Below, piece after piece: positions 28,876 through 38,829 of a DNA stretch of 63,225 nucleotides (positions within the stretch are counted from its first letter, which is position 1; every line of letters starts with the position of its first letter). This stretch comes from Clostridiales bacterium (lineage in GTDB: Bacteria; Bacillota; Clostridia; Peptostreptococcales; Anaerovoracaceae). The stretch is taken from assembly GCA_028725765.1 (NCBI GenBank), contig JAQYRL010000049.1, positions 1 through 63,225 on the forward strand, written 5' to 3'. A model generated the notes under the pieces. The model worked only from the letters and a program-made list of their open reading frames with translations. It made no database searches and was not told where the DNA came from. Made by a program: the position numbers and the translations under genes.

Positions 28876-29636
28876 TATATATAGTTGGAGCAGGTCCAGG
28901 TGCGGAAGATTTAATCACGATAAGAGGCGTTGAACTGTTAAAGAAAGCCGACACTATTATTTATGCGGGTTCGCTTGTAAATCCAGGACTCTTAAAATAC
29001 GCAAAAGATGCTTGCTCAATTCACGATAGTGCTAAGATGACGCTAGAGGAAGTAATCTCTGTAATGGAGAAGGACGATGGACCAAACAAAATAATAGTAA
29101 GGCTTCACACAGGTGATCCATGCATATATGGAGCAATAAGAGAACAGATGGATATTCTAGACAGTAAGGGCATGGAGTATGAATACGTACCGGGAGTCAG
29201 CTCTTTTATCGGAGCTGCATCCGCACTTAAGGCAGAATACACATTACCTAATGTAAGTCAGACTGTTATTTTAACTAGGATGGCAGGAAGAACACCAGTG
29301 CCTGAAAAAGAAGAAATCGAATCACTGGCATCTCATCAGGCAACTATGATTATATTCTTGACATCGACTATGCTTAAAGAACTTTCAAGGCGTTTAATAG
29401 AAGGTGGATATTCGCCTGACACACCAGCAGCCATTGTATATAAGGCTACCTGGCCAGATCAGAAGGTTATAAGGACAACGGTTGAAAATATAGCCGTTGA
29501 AGCTGAAAAAGAAGGCATTAACAAGATGGCTCTTATCTGCGTCGGTAATTTCCTTGGAGACAATTACGACAGATCTAAGCTCTATCATCCTGAATTTACA
29601 CATCTTTTCAGAGAGGGCAAGCAGGAGACAGATTAA
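28872..29636 (+). CDS. cbiF: Cobalt-precorrin-4 C11-methyltransferase
   Basis: IYIVGAGPGAEDLITIRG, VRLHTGDPCIYGAIREQM, TRMAGRTPVP. Confidence 0.94.
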   Translation: MIYIVGAGPGAEDLITIRGVELLKKADTIIYAGSLVNPGLLKYAKDACSIHDSAKMTLEEVISVMEKDDGPNKIIVRLHTGDPCIYGAIREQMDILDSKGMEYEYVPGVSSFIGAASALKAEYTLPNVSQTVILTRMAGRTPVPEKEEIESLASHQATMIIFLTSTMLKELSRRLIEGGYSPDTPAAIVYKATWPDQKVIRTTVENIAVEAEKEGINKMALICVGNFLGDNYDRSKLYHPEFTHLFREGKQETD

Positions 29637-29637
29637 A

Positions 29638-30708
29638 ATGAAGAAGATCTGTATTATTGCTTTCACTGATAATGGGAATAAGACCGCAGAAAGAATAAAA
29701 AATATTCTTGAAATGTCTTCCCTTGATGATTCAGCTCACTCATTCGAAGAATCATATTCTGGCTATGACTACTATTTTGTTGATCTACTTGAAAAGAACT
29801 GCAACAAAAAAGCTTATGTAGCCGATAATTTCAACGCATATGATGCCTTTTTTTTTATCGGTGCGACAGGTATTGCGGTGAGATATATTGCGCCATATAT
29901 TAAATCAAAGGACGTAGATCCTGCTGTAATTGTACTGGATGAACATGGAAATTTTGTTATTCCACTACTTTCAGGACATCTTGGGGGTGCGAATGAACTC
30001 GCGAATATAATCGCTGATGAATTAAATTCTACGCCTGTTATCACCACTGCAACCGATATAAATTCAAAATTTGCAGTAGATCTGTGGACGAAGAATACCA
30101 ATCAATCGATCATTGATATTTCTAAGATCAAAGATGTTTCCGCTGCAATTTTAAAAGATGAACAGATAGGACTTTACTCTGATTTTGAACTGGAAGGCTC
30201 TTTGCCAAAGCAGATTAAGCTATGCGGCAATTATATGGATAATAATTCTGAGGTCGGCATAGCAGTAAGTTTAGATGAGAATTTAAAACCATTCAATACG
30301 ACATTGAATGCTGTGCCTAAGATTGTAGTGCTTGGTGTTGGCTGCAGGAAGAATACCGATTCTGCTAATTTTGAAAATTTTATAATGAAGATTCTAAGGG
30401 AACAAAATATTTCTATCAAAGCTATAGACCTTATTGCATCGATAGACATCAAGAAGGATGAAAAATGCATTTTAGATTTTTCGGCAAAGTACGGAATACC
30501 ATTTAAGACAGCCACAGCAGATGAACTTATGAGTGTTGCAGGTGAATTCTCAGGGTCATCCTTTGTCAAAAGTATTACAGGGGTTGATAATGTCTGCGAA
30601 AGGTCAGCAGCATATTTTTCGGGGGGCAACAAAATATTATTAGGAAAAACAAGTCATAACGGCATTACATGTGCAATTGCCGTAAGAGATTGGAAGTGTA
30701 AATTTTGA
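29638..30708 (+). CDS. cbiG: Cobalt-precorrin 5A hydrolase
   Basis: FFIGATGIAVRYIAPYI, PLLSGHLGGANELA, VLGVGCRKNTD; ATG at 29638 (supplied ORF extends upstream). Confidence 0.93.
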   Translation: MKKICIIAFTDNGNKTAERIKNILEMSSLDDSAHSFEESYSGYDYYFVDLLEKNCNKKAYVADNFNAYDAFFFIGATGIAVRYIAPYIKSKDVDPAVIVLDEHGNFVIPLLSGHLGGANELANIIADELNSTPVITTATDINSKFAVDLWTKNTNQSIIDISKIKDVSAAILKDEQIGLYSDFELEGSLPKQIKLCGNYMDNNSEVGIAVSLDENLKPFNTTLNAVPKIVVLGVGCRKNTDSANFENFIMKILREQNISIKAIDLIASIDIKKDEKCILDFSAKYGIPFKTATADELMSVAGEFSGSSFVKSITGVDNVCERSAAYFSGGNKILLGKTSHNGITCAIAVRDWKCKF

Positions 30709-31727
30709 ACATTATAATGAGTTATATAGACCATAAGGCGGCTAATATTTCTGAAAGAGAATTATTCACTTTTACGTCATCTGAGGTCTGTCAATTATAT
30801 AATAGAATTAAGGAATACGAGGACATACTCGGTGGTGTGCTTATTGCGACATGTAACCGGACTGAACTTTATCTCTCCATGAAGGATGGGACATTCTATG
30901 ACCCATTTGAGATAATCTGCGAGATTAAAAAACAGAATGCAGACGAGATGTCAAGCGTTAAGAAGACACTATCAGGACATGATGCGATTAGACATCTAAT
31001 GCTCGTAGCATCGGGAACAGAATCTCAGATATGGGGAGATGCCCAAATCATTTCCCAGGTTAGGGATGCTGCAAGAACAGCAAAAGAGGAAAAAACGACG
31101 GACTCAATCTTGAATGTTTTGTTTAGGAATGCGATAAGTGCAGGTAAAAAAGTTAAGACCAATATAGATTTTAACCTCAGCGATAACTCGACGGCACTGA
31201 AAGCAGTTTCAATTCTAAAGGAGCATGACGATATTAATAATGTCCTAATCATAGGCAATGGCGTAATCGGCCGACTTGTTGGAGAGAGCCTTGTTGCAAA
31301 TAAGTTCGAGGCAACCATGACTTTGAGACAGTTTAAGTCAGGCGCCATTAGTGTGCCAAGAAAGATTGACACGGTAAATTATGCAGAAAGATACAGCGTT
31401 ATATCTGACTTCGATGCCGTAATTAGCGCCACAATGAGCCCACATTACACGCTTAACTATGAGGATATGAGGAAAATCGAAAAATGGCCTAATGTATTCA
31501 TAGACTTAGCTATGCCAAGGGATATAGATCCTAGAATAGTAGAATTTGATAATGCGGAAAATCCAAGAGAGATACCTAAGTACTATGATCTTGACATGAT
31601 AAGCAGGGATGAGGTTATGGAATCTAAGGAAGATCACATGTTTGAGATCAACGAAATTATTCACGAATTTGAACAGGAATTTTACAGATGGTATGACTAT
31701 AGAATGACTATGGGAGGAATTAAATGA
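30705..31727 (+). CDS. hemA: Glutamyl-tRNA reductase, short form
   Basis: GVLIATCNRTELYLS, GTESQIWGDAQIISQVRDA, NVFIDLAMPRDIDP; ends about residue 340. Confidence 0.92.
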   Translation: MNIIMSYIDHKAANISERELFTFTSSEVCQLYNRIKEYEDILGGVLIATCNRTELYLSMKDGTFYDPFEIICEIKKQNADEMSSVKKTLSGHDAIRHLMLVASGTESQIWGDAQIISQVRDAARTAKEEKTTDSILNVLFRNAISAGKKVKTNIDFNLSDNSTALKAVSILKEHDDINNVLIIGNGVIGRLVGESLVANKFEATMTLRQFKSGAISVPRKIDTVNYAERYSVISDFDAVISATMSPHYTLNYEDMRKIEKWPNVFIDLAMPRDIDPRIVEFDNAENPREIPKYYDLDMISRDEVMESKEDHMFEINEIIHEFEQEFYRWYDYRMTMGGIK

Positions 31728-32455
31728 AAATATACGTTGTAGGTATCGGCCCGGGAAGCCTAGATCACATGACCCCTTATGCAAAGGCAGCAATAGAGAA
31801 AAGTGATGTAGTTGTGGGTTATACGGTTTATGTGGAGCTAGTAAGAGAGATGACAAGAGGCAAGGAAGTTCTGTCTACACCTATGAAAAAAGAGGTGGAT
31901 AGATGTAAAATAGCTCTCGATGCAGCCTTAGAGAACAAAACAGTTGCCTTTGTATGTAGCGGAGATGCAGGCGTTTATGGTATGGCTGGTATTATGATTC
32001 AGGTTGCAAAAGATCATCCTGAGGTTGAGATTGAGGTTGTACCAGGCATTACAGCAGCATGCAGCGGAGCGGCTCTTCTTGGTGCACCACTTATCCACGA
32101 TTTCAGCATAATTTCACTCAGCGATCTTTTAACACCTTGGGATCTAATCATGAAAAGAGTAAAATTAGCAGCAGAAGCTGATATGTCAATTGTTTTGTAC
32201 AATCCTAAGAGTAAAAAAAGAAGAGATTACATAGACAAAGCTGTTGATGCGATTTTGGAATTTAGATCACCGGATACTCCTTCTGGATATGTTAAGATGA
32301 TAGGCCGCGAGGGAGAGATGACAAAAATTTGCAAATTAACCGATCTTAAGGATAATGATGATATTGATATGTTTACGACGGTTTTCATCGGTAATAGTAC
32401 TACAGAAATAATTAATGGCAGAATAGTAACTCCAAGGGGATACAAAAATGTCTAA
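31724..32455 (+). CDS. cbiH: Cobalt-precorrin-3 (precorrin-3B) C17-methyltransferase
   Basis: IYVVGIGPGSLDHMTPYAKAAI, CSGDAGVYGMAGIM, LLTPWDLIMKR. Confidence 0.94.
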   Translation: MKIYVVGIGPGSLDHMTPYAKAAIEKSDVVVGYTVYVELVREMTRGKEVLSTPMKKEVDRCKIALDAALENKTVAFVCSGDAGVYGMAGIMIQVAKDHPEVEIEVVPGITAACSGAALLGAPLIHDFSIISLSDLLTPWDLIMKRVKLAAEADMSIVLYNPKSKKRRDYIDKAVDAILEFRSPDTPSGYVKMIGREGEMTKICKLTDLKDNDDIDMFTTVFIGNSTTEIINGRIVTPRGYKNV

Positions 32456-33215
32456 AAAGTTTGCTGTTTTCTCTGGTACGAGTGAGGGAAGGCAACTTGC
32501 GGATTGGGCTGAGGAAAAGGCTATTGAAAAAGATTTTATCTTCTTTGTCGCTACAGAATATGGCGGCGAGATGATGAAGGAACACGTGAATATAGATGTG
32601 AGGCAGGGCAGGCTCACACCTCAAGAAATGAACCATATTCTCAAGTCTGAAAATATTGAATTTGTAATCGATGCAACACATCCTTATGCGACTAAGGTTA
32701 CCGAAAATATAAGAACAGCATGTACTAATGAGTTCAAATATCTGAGACTCTATAGAGAGAGAATAGAATCTAACGTAGAAGGTCTAATCTTCGCAGACAG
32801 CATAGAAGATGCGGTGGGAATTCTGAACAACTCTACCGAAAAAATATTATTGACAACTGGCTCAAAAGAAATTGCTAAATTTGGAAACGTTGCCTGCAAA
32901 GAAAATCGCCTGATTGCCCGTGTTTTACCGACTGTGGAATCGATTAATCTATGCCTTGATGCCGGTATAGAAAAGCGAAATATCATAGCGATGCAGGGTC
33001 CTTTTACTAAAGAGATGAATGTGGCAACTATGAAACAGTATGGCCTTAAAACCCTTGTGACCAAGGATACGGGCACCGTAGGAGGATTTCAGGATAAGGC
33101 CGCATTATCTGAACTTGGCTATAGGGTAATTATCATTAAAAGGCCGACAGATGAGTCAGGATATTCCATGGCTGAAATTAAGGAGTTTATTTTAAAGAAC
33201 TATGAAACACACTAA
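32448..33215 (+). CDS. cbiJ: Cobalt-precorrin-6A reductase
   Basis: VFSGTSEGRQLADW, VIDATHPYATKVTENI, VTKDTGTVGGFQDK. Confidence 0.92.
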   Translation: MSKKFAVFSGTSEGRQLADWAEEKAIEKDFIFFVATEYGGEMMKEHVNIDVRQGRLTPQEMNHILKSENIEFVIDATHPYATKVTENIRTACTNEFKYLRLYRERIESNVEGLIFADSIEDAVGILNNSTEKILLTTGSKEIAKFGNVACKENRLIARVLPTVESINLCLDAGIEKRNIIAMQGPFTKEMNVATMKQYGLKTLVTKDTGTVGGFQDKAALSELGYRVIIIKRPTDESGYSMAEIKEFILKNYETH

Positions 33216-33684
33216 TTTCCCTCTATTTATTGATAGTACTGATAAAGAAGTAATAGTTTACGGCTGCGGAGTCATTGCCACAAGGCGTATAAAAACACTT
33301 CTAAAGTTTAAATTTCAAATAGATGTTATTGGCAGAACACCTTCAAAAGAACTTGAGGCACTTCTTGATGAATCTGAAAATTGCGAACGGATAAAATTCC
33401 ATAGAAAACCAATTAATGATGCTGATATATCGAAGATAAATAAAGAGACTTTCTTGGTAGTTGCTGCCACAAGTGACAGAAATATAAACAACAAAATAGC
33501 CGCGAGAGCGAAGGAATGTGGTGTTTTTCACTCTATTGCAGATGCAAAAGATGAATGCGATGTTTTCTTTCCTGCTGTAAGAACTAAAGACGAGGTTGTT
33601 ATTGGTATCGCGGGAGATGGAAGCAATCACAAAAAAACACGTAAAATTGCTGATGATATAGGAAAATTCTTGGAAAATAATTAG
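33202..33684 (+). CDS. Precorrin-2 dehydrogenase (SirC/Met8/CysG N-terminal-like)
   Basis: FPLFIDSTDKEVIVYGCGVIATRRIKTLL (Rossmann), FLVVAATSDRNINNKIA, DVFFPAV. Confidence 0.88.
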   Translation: MKHTNFPLFIDSTDKEVIVYGCGVIATRRIKTLLKFKFQIDVIGRTPSKELEALLDESENCERIKFHRKPINDADISKINKETFLVVAATSDRNINNKIAARAKECGVFHSIADAKDECDVFFPAVRTKDEVVIGIAGDGSNHKKTRKIADDIGKFLENN

Positions 33685-33749
33685 AATTGTAAATCTAACA
33701 AACTGTACTTGCAATTAATGGATCAGTTGGATTTGAGAGGTAATCTAAA

Positions 33750-34640
33750 ATGAAAATAACCGTAGGAAGCAGAGAGAGCAAGCTTGCTGTTATTCAATCT
33801 AATATTGTAATCGATGCTCTTAGGAAGTCTCATCCTGAAATTGATGTGGAATTGCTTACAATGAAGACCACAGGTGATAAAATTCTCGATAAGACACTTG
33901 ATAAAATTGGGGGTAAGGGGCTTTTTGTGAAGGAGCTTGACAAGGCGTTAATGGATGGCAGAGCTGATTTGACAGTGCATTCGTTAAAGGACATGCCAAT
34001 GCAGGTTTCGGAAGATTTACCGCTTATAGCTTTTTCAAAGCGTGAGGATCCAAGAGATGTACTCGTACTTCCAAATGGAGTAGATAAGCTTGATAGATCA
34101 AAGCCGATAGGAAGTTCATCTAAGAGACGTCAGCTCCATCTGAAGAAACTATATCCGGATATGGAAGTTAAGCCTATCAGGGGTAATCTTCAAACAAGGC
34201 TTAAAAAATTAGATGATGGAGAGTTCTCAGCAATTGTTTTAGCATATGCAGGACTTAAGAGACTCGGACTTGAAAATCGGGTTTCAAAGGTGTTTTCGCC
34301 TTCTGAAATGGTGCCTGCAGCGTGTCAGGGAATACTTGCAGTTCAGTCAAGGACGGATTTTGATGCAAGTTTGCTTAGCGATTTCAACGATGAAGAAACG
34401 AAGTCAATTGCAATGGCAGAGAGATCTTTTGTTACTGAACTTGACGGAGGATGCAGTTCACCTGTTGCCGCATTTGCAGAAATAGAAAATGGCAATATTA
34501 CATTGACGGGTTTTTATGTCGATGAATATGAGAATCAGTTGACAAAGACCGTAACTGGTCCATTAAAGGACGGTGTGGCATTAGGAAGACAGCTTGCTCA
34601 GAATATGAAGAGAAAATTGAAAGAGATGAGAGATGAGTAA
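33750..34640 (+). CDS. hemC: Hydroxymethylbilane synthase
   Basis: VGSRESKLAVIQ, HSLKDMPMQ, RGNLQTRLKKL, ELDGGCSSPV. Confidence 0.97.
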   Translation: MKITVGSRESKLAVIQSNIVIDALRKSHPEIDVELLTMKTTGDKILDKTLDKIGGKGLFVKELDKALMDGRADLTVHSLKDMPMQVSEDLPLIAFSKREDPRDVLVLPNGVDKLDRSKPIGSSSKRRQLHLKKLYPDMEVKPIRGNLQTRLKKLDDGEFSAIVLAYAGLKRLGLENRVSKVFSPSEMVPAACQGILAVQSRTDFDASLLSDFNDEETKSIAMAERSFVTELDGGCSSPVAAFAEIENGNITLTGFYVDEYENQLTKTVTGPLKDGVALGRQLAQNMKRKLKEMRDE

Positions 34641-36123
34641 AAAAGAAAAAGGCATAGTATATTTGGTGGGTGCCGGACCCGGAGATAGAGATTTGCTCAC
34701 ATTAGCTGCCGAAAAAGCAATAAAGTCTGCCGATGTTGTAGTCTATGATAGACTAGTAAGTGACGAAATAATGGAACTCATACCTGCCGATACTAAGCTC
34801 ATAAATGTTGGCAAAAATGTAGGCAATCACCCAGTACCTCAGGAAAGAATCAGTGAGATACTAGTCGAAGAGGCGCAAAAGTTTAAAAAGGTTGTCAGAC
34901 TGAAGGGCGGAGATCCATTCCTATTCGGGCGTGGTGGCGAAGAACTTCAACTGCTTGTGAGCAATGGAATTAATTTTCGTGTAATTCCTGGGATCACATC
35001 ATCTATTGGCGCCGCAACCTATGGAGGAATACCTGTTACACATAGAGACTTCTGTTCTTCAGTTCACATGATAACAGGCATAGGCAAGAGGGGGACTGAT
35101 CCCAATATCAATTTCCCTGCACTTGTAGAGCTAAATGGGACACTTATATTCATGATGTCAGTAGGAAGCATTGACTACATCTCAAGCGGACTTCTTGACG
35201 CAGGAATGGATCCGAAGATGCCCTGTGGCGTAGTTGAAAATGGTACCAGGAGTTATCAAAGAAAGGTTATTTCTACTCTTGAGAATTTGGCCTCAGATGT
35301 CAAACAAAATAGCATCAAGTCACCAGCACTTATAATTGTTGGCAGAGTATGCAGCTTGAGTGAAGACTTTGATTGGTTTTCAAAACTGCCTTTAATTGAC
35401 AAATACATACTTGTTACTCAGCCTAAGTCAAAGGCATCAAGGTTAGCAGACTTAATCAGAGATGCTGGTGGAAATCCAATTCTATATCCTGTAATTGAAA
35501 CAAAATACATAAAGCCGATCAATCCGCCAATTGACGATTTCAAAGTCCTGGCGTTCACAAGCAGTGTAGGTGTTGAATCATTCTTCGATGACCTTATCGA
35601 AAAGGGGAAAGACGCAAGGAGCTTATCCGATAAAATTATAATTGCTGTCGGTTCACAGACTGCTGCAGCACTGAAAAAATTCGGAGTTATTGCAGATTTT
35701 GTACCATCTAAATTCGATGGGAAGACCATGATTAAGGAATTTGCAAAGTCAGGGAAGGTGACACCTGAGGATGGTGTTTTGCTCTTGCGTGCCGAAAAAG
35801 GGAGCGAGGAGACGATTGTAGAACTTGAAAATTGGGGAGCTCGCTATATGGATTATCCGGTTTATAGAACCAATTACGTTGAGCATGATCCTCTTGATAT
35901 GGATAATATTGACTGGATAACATTTACAAGCAAAAGCTGTGTTTTTGGACTTTTGTCAACGCAGGATAAAGACATGTTGAAAGATAAAAAAGCCCTTTGC
36001 ATAGGCAGGCAAACTGAAGATTTAGCTTCAGAAAATGGCTTTAAGACATATGTTTCAGATGAAGCAACTATAGTTTCGATGTTAGATAAACTTATTGAAT
36101 TATCAGGAGGTCACGATGAATAG
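34633..36123 (+). CDS. Fused uroporphyrinogen-III C-methyltransferase / uroporphyrinogen-III synthase
   Basis: N-terminal VGAGPGDRDLLTLAAEKAI, RLKGGDPFLFGRGGEE (CobA/SUMT); C-terminal HemD-like domain (LVTQPKSKASRLADLIRDAGG..., WITFTSKS). Confidence 0.94.
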   Translation: MSKKEKGIVYLVGAGPGDRDLLTLAAEKAIKSADVVVYDRLVSDEIMELIPADTKLINVGKNVGNHPVPQERISEILVEEAQKFKKVVRLKGGDPFLFGRGGEELQLLVSNGINFRVIPGITSSIGAATYGGIPVTHRDFCSSVHMITGIGKRGTDPNINFPALVELNGTLIFMMSVGSIDYISSGLLDAGMDPKMPCGVVENGTRSYQRKVISTLENLASDVKQNSIKSPALIIVGRVCSLSEDFDWFSKLPLIDKYILVTQPKSKASRLADLIRDAGGNPILYPVIETKYIKPINPPIDDFKVLAFTSSVGVESFFDDLIEKGKDARSLSDKIIIAVGSQTAAALKKFGVIADFVPSKFDGKTMIKEFAKSGKVTPEDGVLLLRAEKGSEETIVELENWGARYMDYPVYRTNYVEHDPLDMDNIDWITFTSKSCVFGLLSTQDKDMLKDKKALCIGRQTEDLASENGFKTYVSDEATIVSMLDKLIELSGGHDE

Positions 36124-37093
36124 AGGTAGAAGAACCAGAAGGAATGATAATGTTAGAAGAATGGTTAGAGAAACAAGACTATCTAAAGACAGTTTAATCT
36201 ATCCATTGTTTCTTGAAGAAGGTAGTGACATCAAAGCACATATTGATGCAATGCCAGGACAATATAGATATAGCCCTGACAGGGTAAATGAGATAATAGA
36301 TGAATGCCTTGATCACGGAGTAAATAAGGTTATTCTATTCGGTATACCTGCAAGTAAGGACTCTGTAGGAACTCAGGCTTATGATGAGGATGCAATAGTT
36401 CAGTCTGGAATCAGAAAAATAAAAAAAGAATACGGTGATGATATTTACGTTGTGACCGATGTTTGTATGTGTGAATATACAGATCACGGCCACTGCGGAA
36501 TACTTAATGATAAGGAAGTCGATAATGACCTGACACTCCCTTATCTTGCAAAGATTGCTCTATCACATGTTGAAGCCGGTGCAGACATGGTTGCGCCTTC
36601 AGACATGATGGATGGAAGAATCGAAAAGATTAGAAAAGCACTTGATGAAGCCGGATATAATAATATTCCTATAATGAGTTATGCAGCAAAATATGCGTCC
36701 GCCTTTTACGGTCCTTTCAGAGATGCTGCCGACTCAGCACCTTCTTTTGGAGATAGAAGAGCTTATCAGATGGATTATCACAATAGGATGGAGGCAATTA
36801 AGGAGTCAATTTTTGACGCGAATGAGGGTGCAGATATACTCATGGTTAAGCCAGCGCTTTCATATCTAGATATTATTAGAGACGTTAAAGAGCGAACCAA
36901 TCTACCTGTTGCGGCATATAGCGTGAGCGGTGAATATTCAATGATTAAAAATGCAGGCAACGCCGGTCTTTTGGATGAATACAAAACTATGTGTGAGAGC
37001 ACAGTGTCGATATACCGAGCCGGTGCAGATATTTTGTTAACCTACTATGCAATGGAAATTGCTGATGCAATACAGAAGGGAGACATAGGTTGA
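36116..37093 (+). CDS. hemB: Delta-aminolevulinic acid dehydratase (porphobilinogen synthase)
   Basis: VTDVCMCEYTDHGHCGIL, MSYAAKYASAFYGPFRDAADSAP, MVKPALSYLDI; ATG 36116. Confidence 0.97.
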   Translation: MNRGRRTRRNDNVRRMVRETRLSKDSLIYPLFLEEGSDIKAHIDAMPGQYRYSPDRVNEIIDECLDHGVNKVILFGIPASKDSVGTQAYDEDAIVQSGIRKIKKEYGDDIYVVTDVCMCEYTDHGHCGILNDKEVDNDLTLPYLAKIALSHVEAGADMVAPSDMMDGRIEKIRKALDEAGYNNIPIMSYAAKYASAFYGPFRDAADSAPSFGDRRAYQMDYHNRMEAIKESIFDANEGADILMVKPALSYLDIIRDVKERTNLPVAAYSVSGEYSMIKNAGNAGLLDEYKTMCESTVSIYRAGADILLTYYAMEIADAIQKGDIG

Positions 37094-38379
37094 TGGACTT
37101 TTTGAAGATTCCAGAAAATGCAACATCTAAGAGCTTTTTTGATGATGCTAAGAAATATTTGCCGGGTGGTGTGAATAGCCCCGTAAGAGCATTTAAGTCC
37201 GTCGGATTATCGCCTATTTTTATCGAGAGTGCCGATGGTAGCAAGGTATATGACATTGAAGGTAGAGAGTATATCGACTACGTAGGATCGTGGGGGCCAA
37301 TGATTCTAGGACACAATAATCCGGTAGTTAAAAAAGCTGTTTTTGAGACCGCAGAAAAAGGTCTTAGCTTCGGGGCATGTAACCATCTTGAAGTAAAACT
37401 CGCTGAACTGATTTGTGATAACGTTAAACAGGTTGAAATGGTAAGAATGGTAAATAGTGGAACAGAGGCTGTGATGAGTTGCATAAGGGCAGCAAGAGGT
37501 TTTACAGGGCGGAACAAAATAGTCAAGTTCGAGGGCTGTTATCATGGGCATAGTGATGCACTTCTAGTTAAGGCTGGCTCAGGTGCAATGACCTTTGGTG
37601 AGCCTAATAGTGGAGGTGTAACTAAGGGTGCTGTTGAGGACACGCTTCTTGCAAGATATAATGATGTTGAGAGCGTGAATAAGCTCTTTGAAGAGAATCC
37701 TGAAGAGATTGCTTGTATAATAGTTGAGCCTGTTGCTGCCAATATGGGTCTTGTAATACCTGAAGAAGGCTTCCTAGAATCACTGAGATCAATATGTGAT
37801 GAAAATGGAGCTCTTTTGATATTTGATGAGGTAATTACAGGGTTTAGACTGTGCTTTGGTGGCGCAGCTGAATATTTTGGTGTTACACCTGACCTTGTTA
37901 CATATGGTAAAATTATTGGAGGAGGGATGCCAGTAGGTGCATATGGAGGCCGAAAGGATGTTATGAGCTTTGTTTCTCCACTCGGTCCAGTTTACCAGGC
38001 GGGAACGCTTTCTGGAAATCCTATTGCCATGGCAGCTGGAATTGCGATGCTCACACAACTTTTAAACGAGCCATCTATTTATGATGATCTTGCAGCAAAG
38101 TGCGAATATTTTGTTAAGAACTTGAAAGAACTCACGAATTTTGAGGTTGTGGGAATCGGATCGCTTGCATGTGTATTCCACCAGACTGGGAAGGTTAAAA
38201 ACTATGAAGATGCTTTAAAATCAGATACGGAAAACTTTGCTAGAGCCTTTAAGATTTTGCTTGAGAATGGAATTTATATGGGACCTTCACAGTTTGAGAG
38301 TGTATTCTTCTCGACAGAAATTACGTACGAAGACATTGATAAGACGATTTCTGTGTACAAAAAAGCATTTGAAAAATAA
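37093..38379 (+). CDS. hemL: Glutamate-1-semialdehyde 2,1-aminomutase
   Basis: GGVNSPVRAFKSVG, NSGTEAVMSCIRAARGFTGRNKIVKFEGCYHGH, TYGKIIGGGMPVGAYGG. Confidence 0.97.
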   Translation: MDFLKIPENATSKSFFDDAKKYLPGGVNSPVRAFKSVGLSPIFIESADGSKVYDIEGREYIDYVGSWGPMILGHNNPVVKKAVFETAEKGLSFGACNHLEVKLAELICDNVKQVEMVRMVNSGTEAVMSCIRAARGFTGRNKIVKFEGCYHGHSDALLVKAGSGAMTFGEPNSGGVTKGAVEDTLLARYNDVESVNKLFEENPEEIACIIVEPVAANMGLVIPEEGFLESLRSICDENGALLIFDEVITGFRLCFGGAAEYFGVTPDLVTYGKIIGGGMPVGAYGGRKDVMSFVSPLGPVYQAGTLSGNPIAMAAGIAMLTQLLNEPSIYDDLAAKCEYFVKNLKELTNFEVVGIGSLACVFHQTGKVKNYEDALKSDTENFARAFKILLENGIYMGPSQFESVFFSTEITYEDIDKTISVYKKAFEK

Positions 38380-38433
38380 TTTAGCAAATAAAATTTTAAA
38401 TAATATTGTGAATAGGTAAGGAGGAAGTTTGTT

Positions 38434-38796
38434 ATGAAGGGAATTATGGTATTGGCTCATGGAAGCCGCGTTAAAGAAACAACCGATACCATCGAAAAAA
38501 TTGTTAAACTTGCTAAGGATAATATCGAAGATAAGGATATGCCTATAGAAATTGCATACATGGAATTATGTCCGCCAGATATTCCAACCGTAGTTAAGAA
38601 GCTTGTAGATATGGGTGTAGATGAGATTAAAGTAGTTCCATACTTTCTGTTTAGAGGTATCCACATTAAAAAGGATATTCCAAATGAGCTTGAAGCTGCA
38701 CTTGAGGGACATGATAACGTTAAGATTACCATGGGAGATACACTTGGTGCAGACCCTAGACTTGCTGAGATATTAGCAGATAGAATTAATGATTAG
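38434..38796 (+). CDS. Small CbiX-type sirohydrochlorin cobaltochelatase
   Basis: VLAHGSRVKET, KVVPYFLFRGIHIKKDIP; single 120-aa domain. Confidence 0.88.
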   Translation: MKGIMVLAHGSRVKETTDTIEKIVKLAKDNIEDKDMPIEIAYMELCPPDIPTVVKKLVDMGVDEIKVVPYFLFRGIHIKKDIPNELEAALEGHDNVKITMGDTLGADPRLAEILADRIND

Positions 38797-38829
38797 TACA
38801 AAAAAATTTACATATAGTTTGGAGATTTT

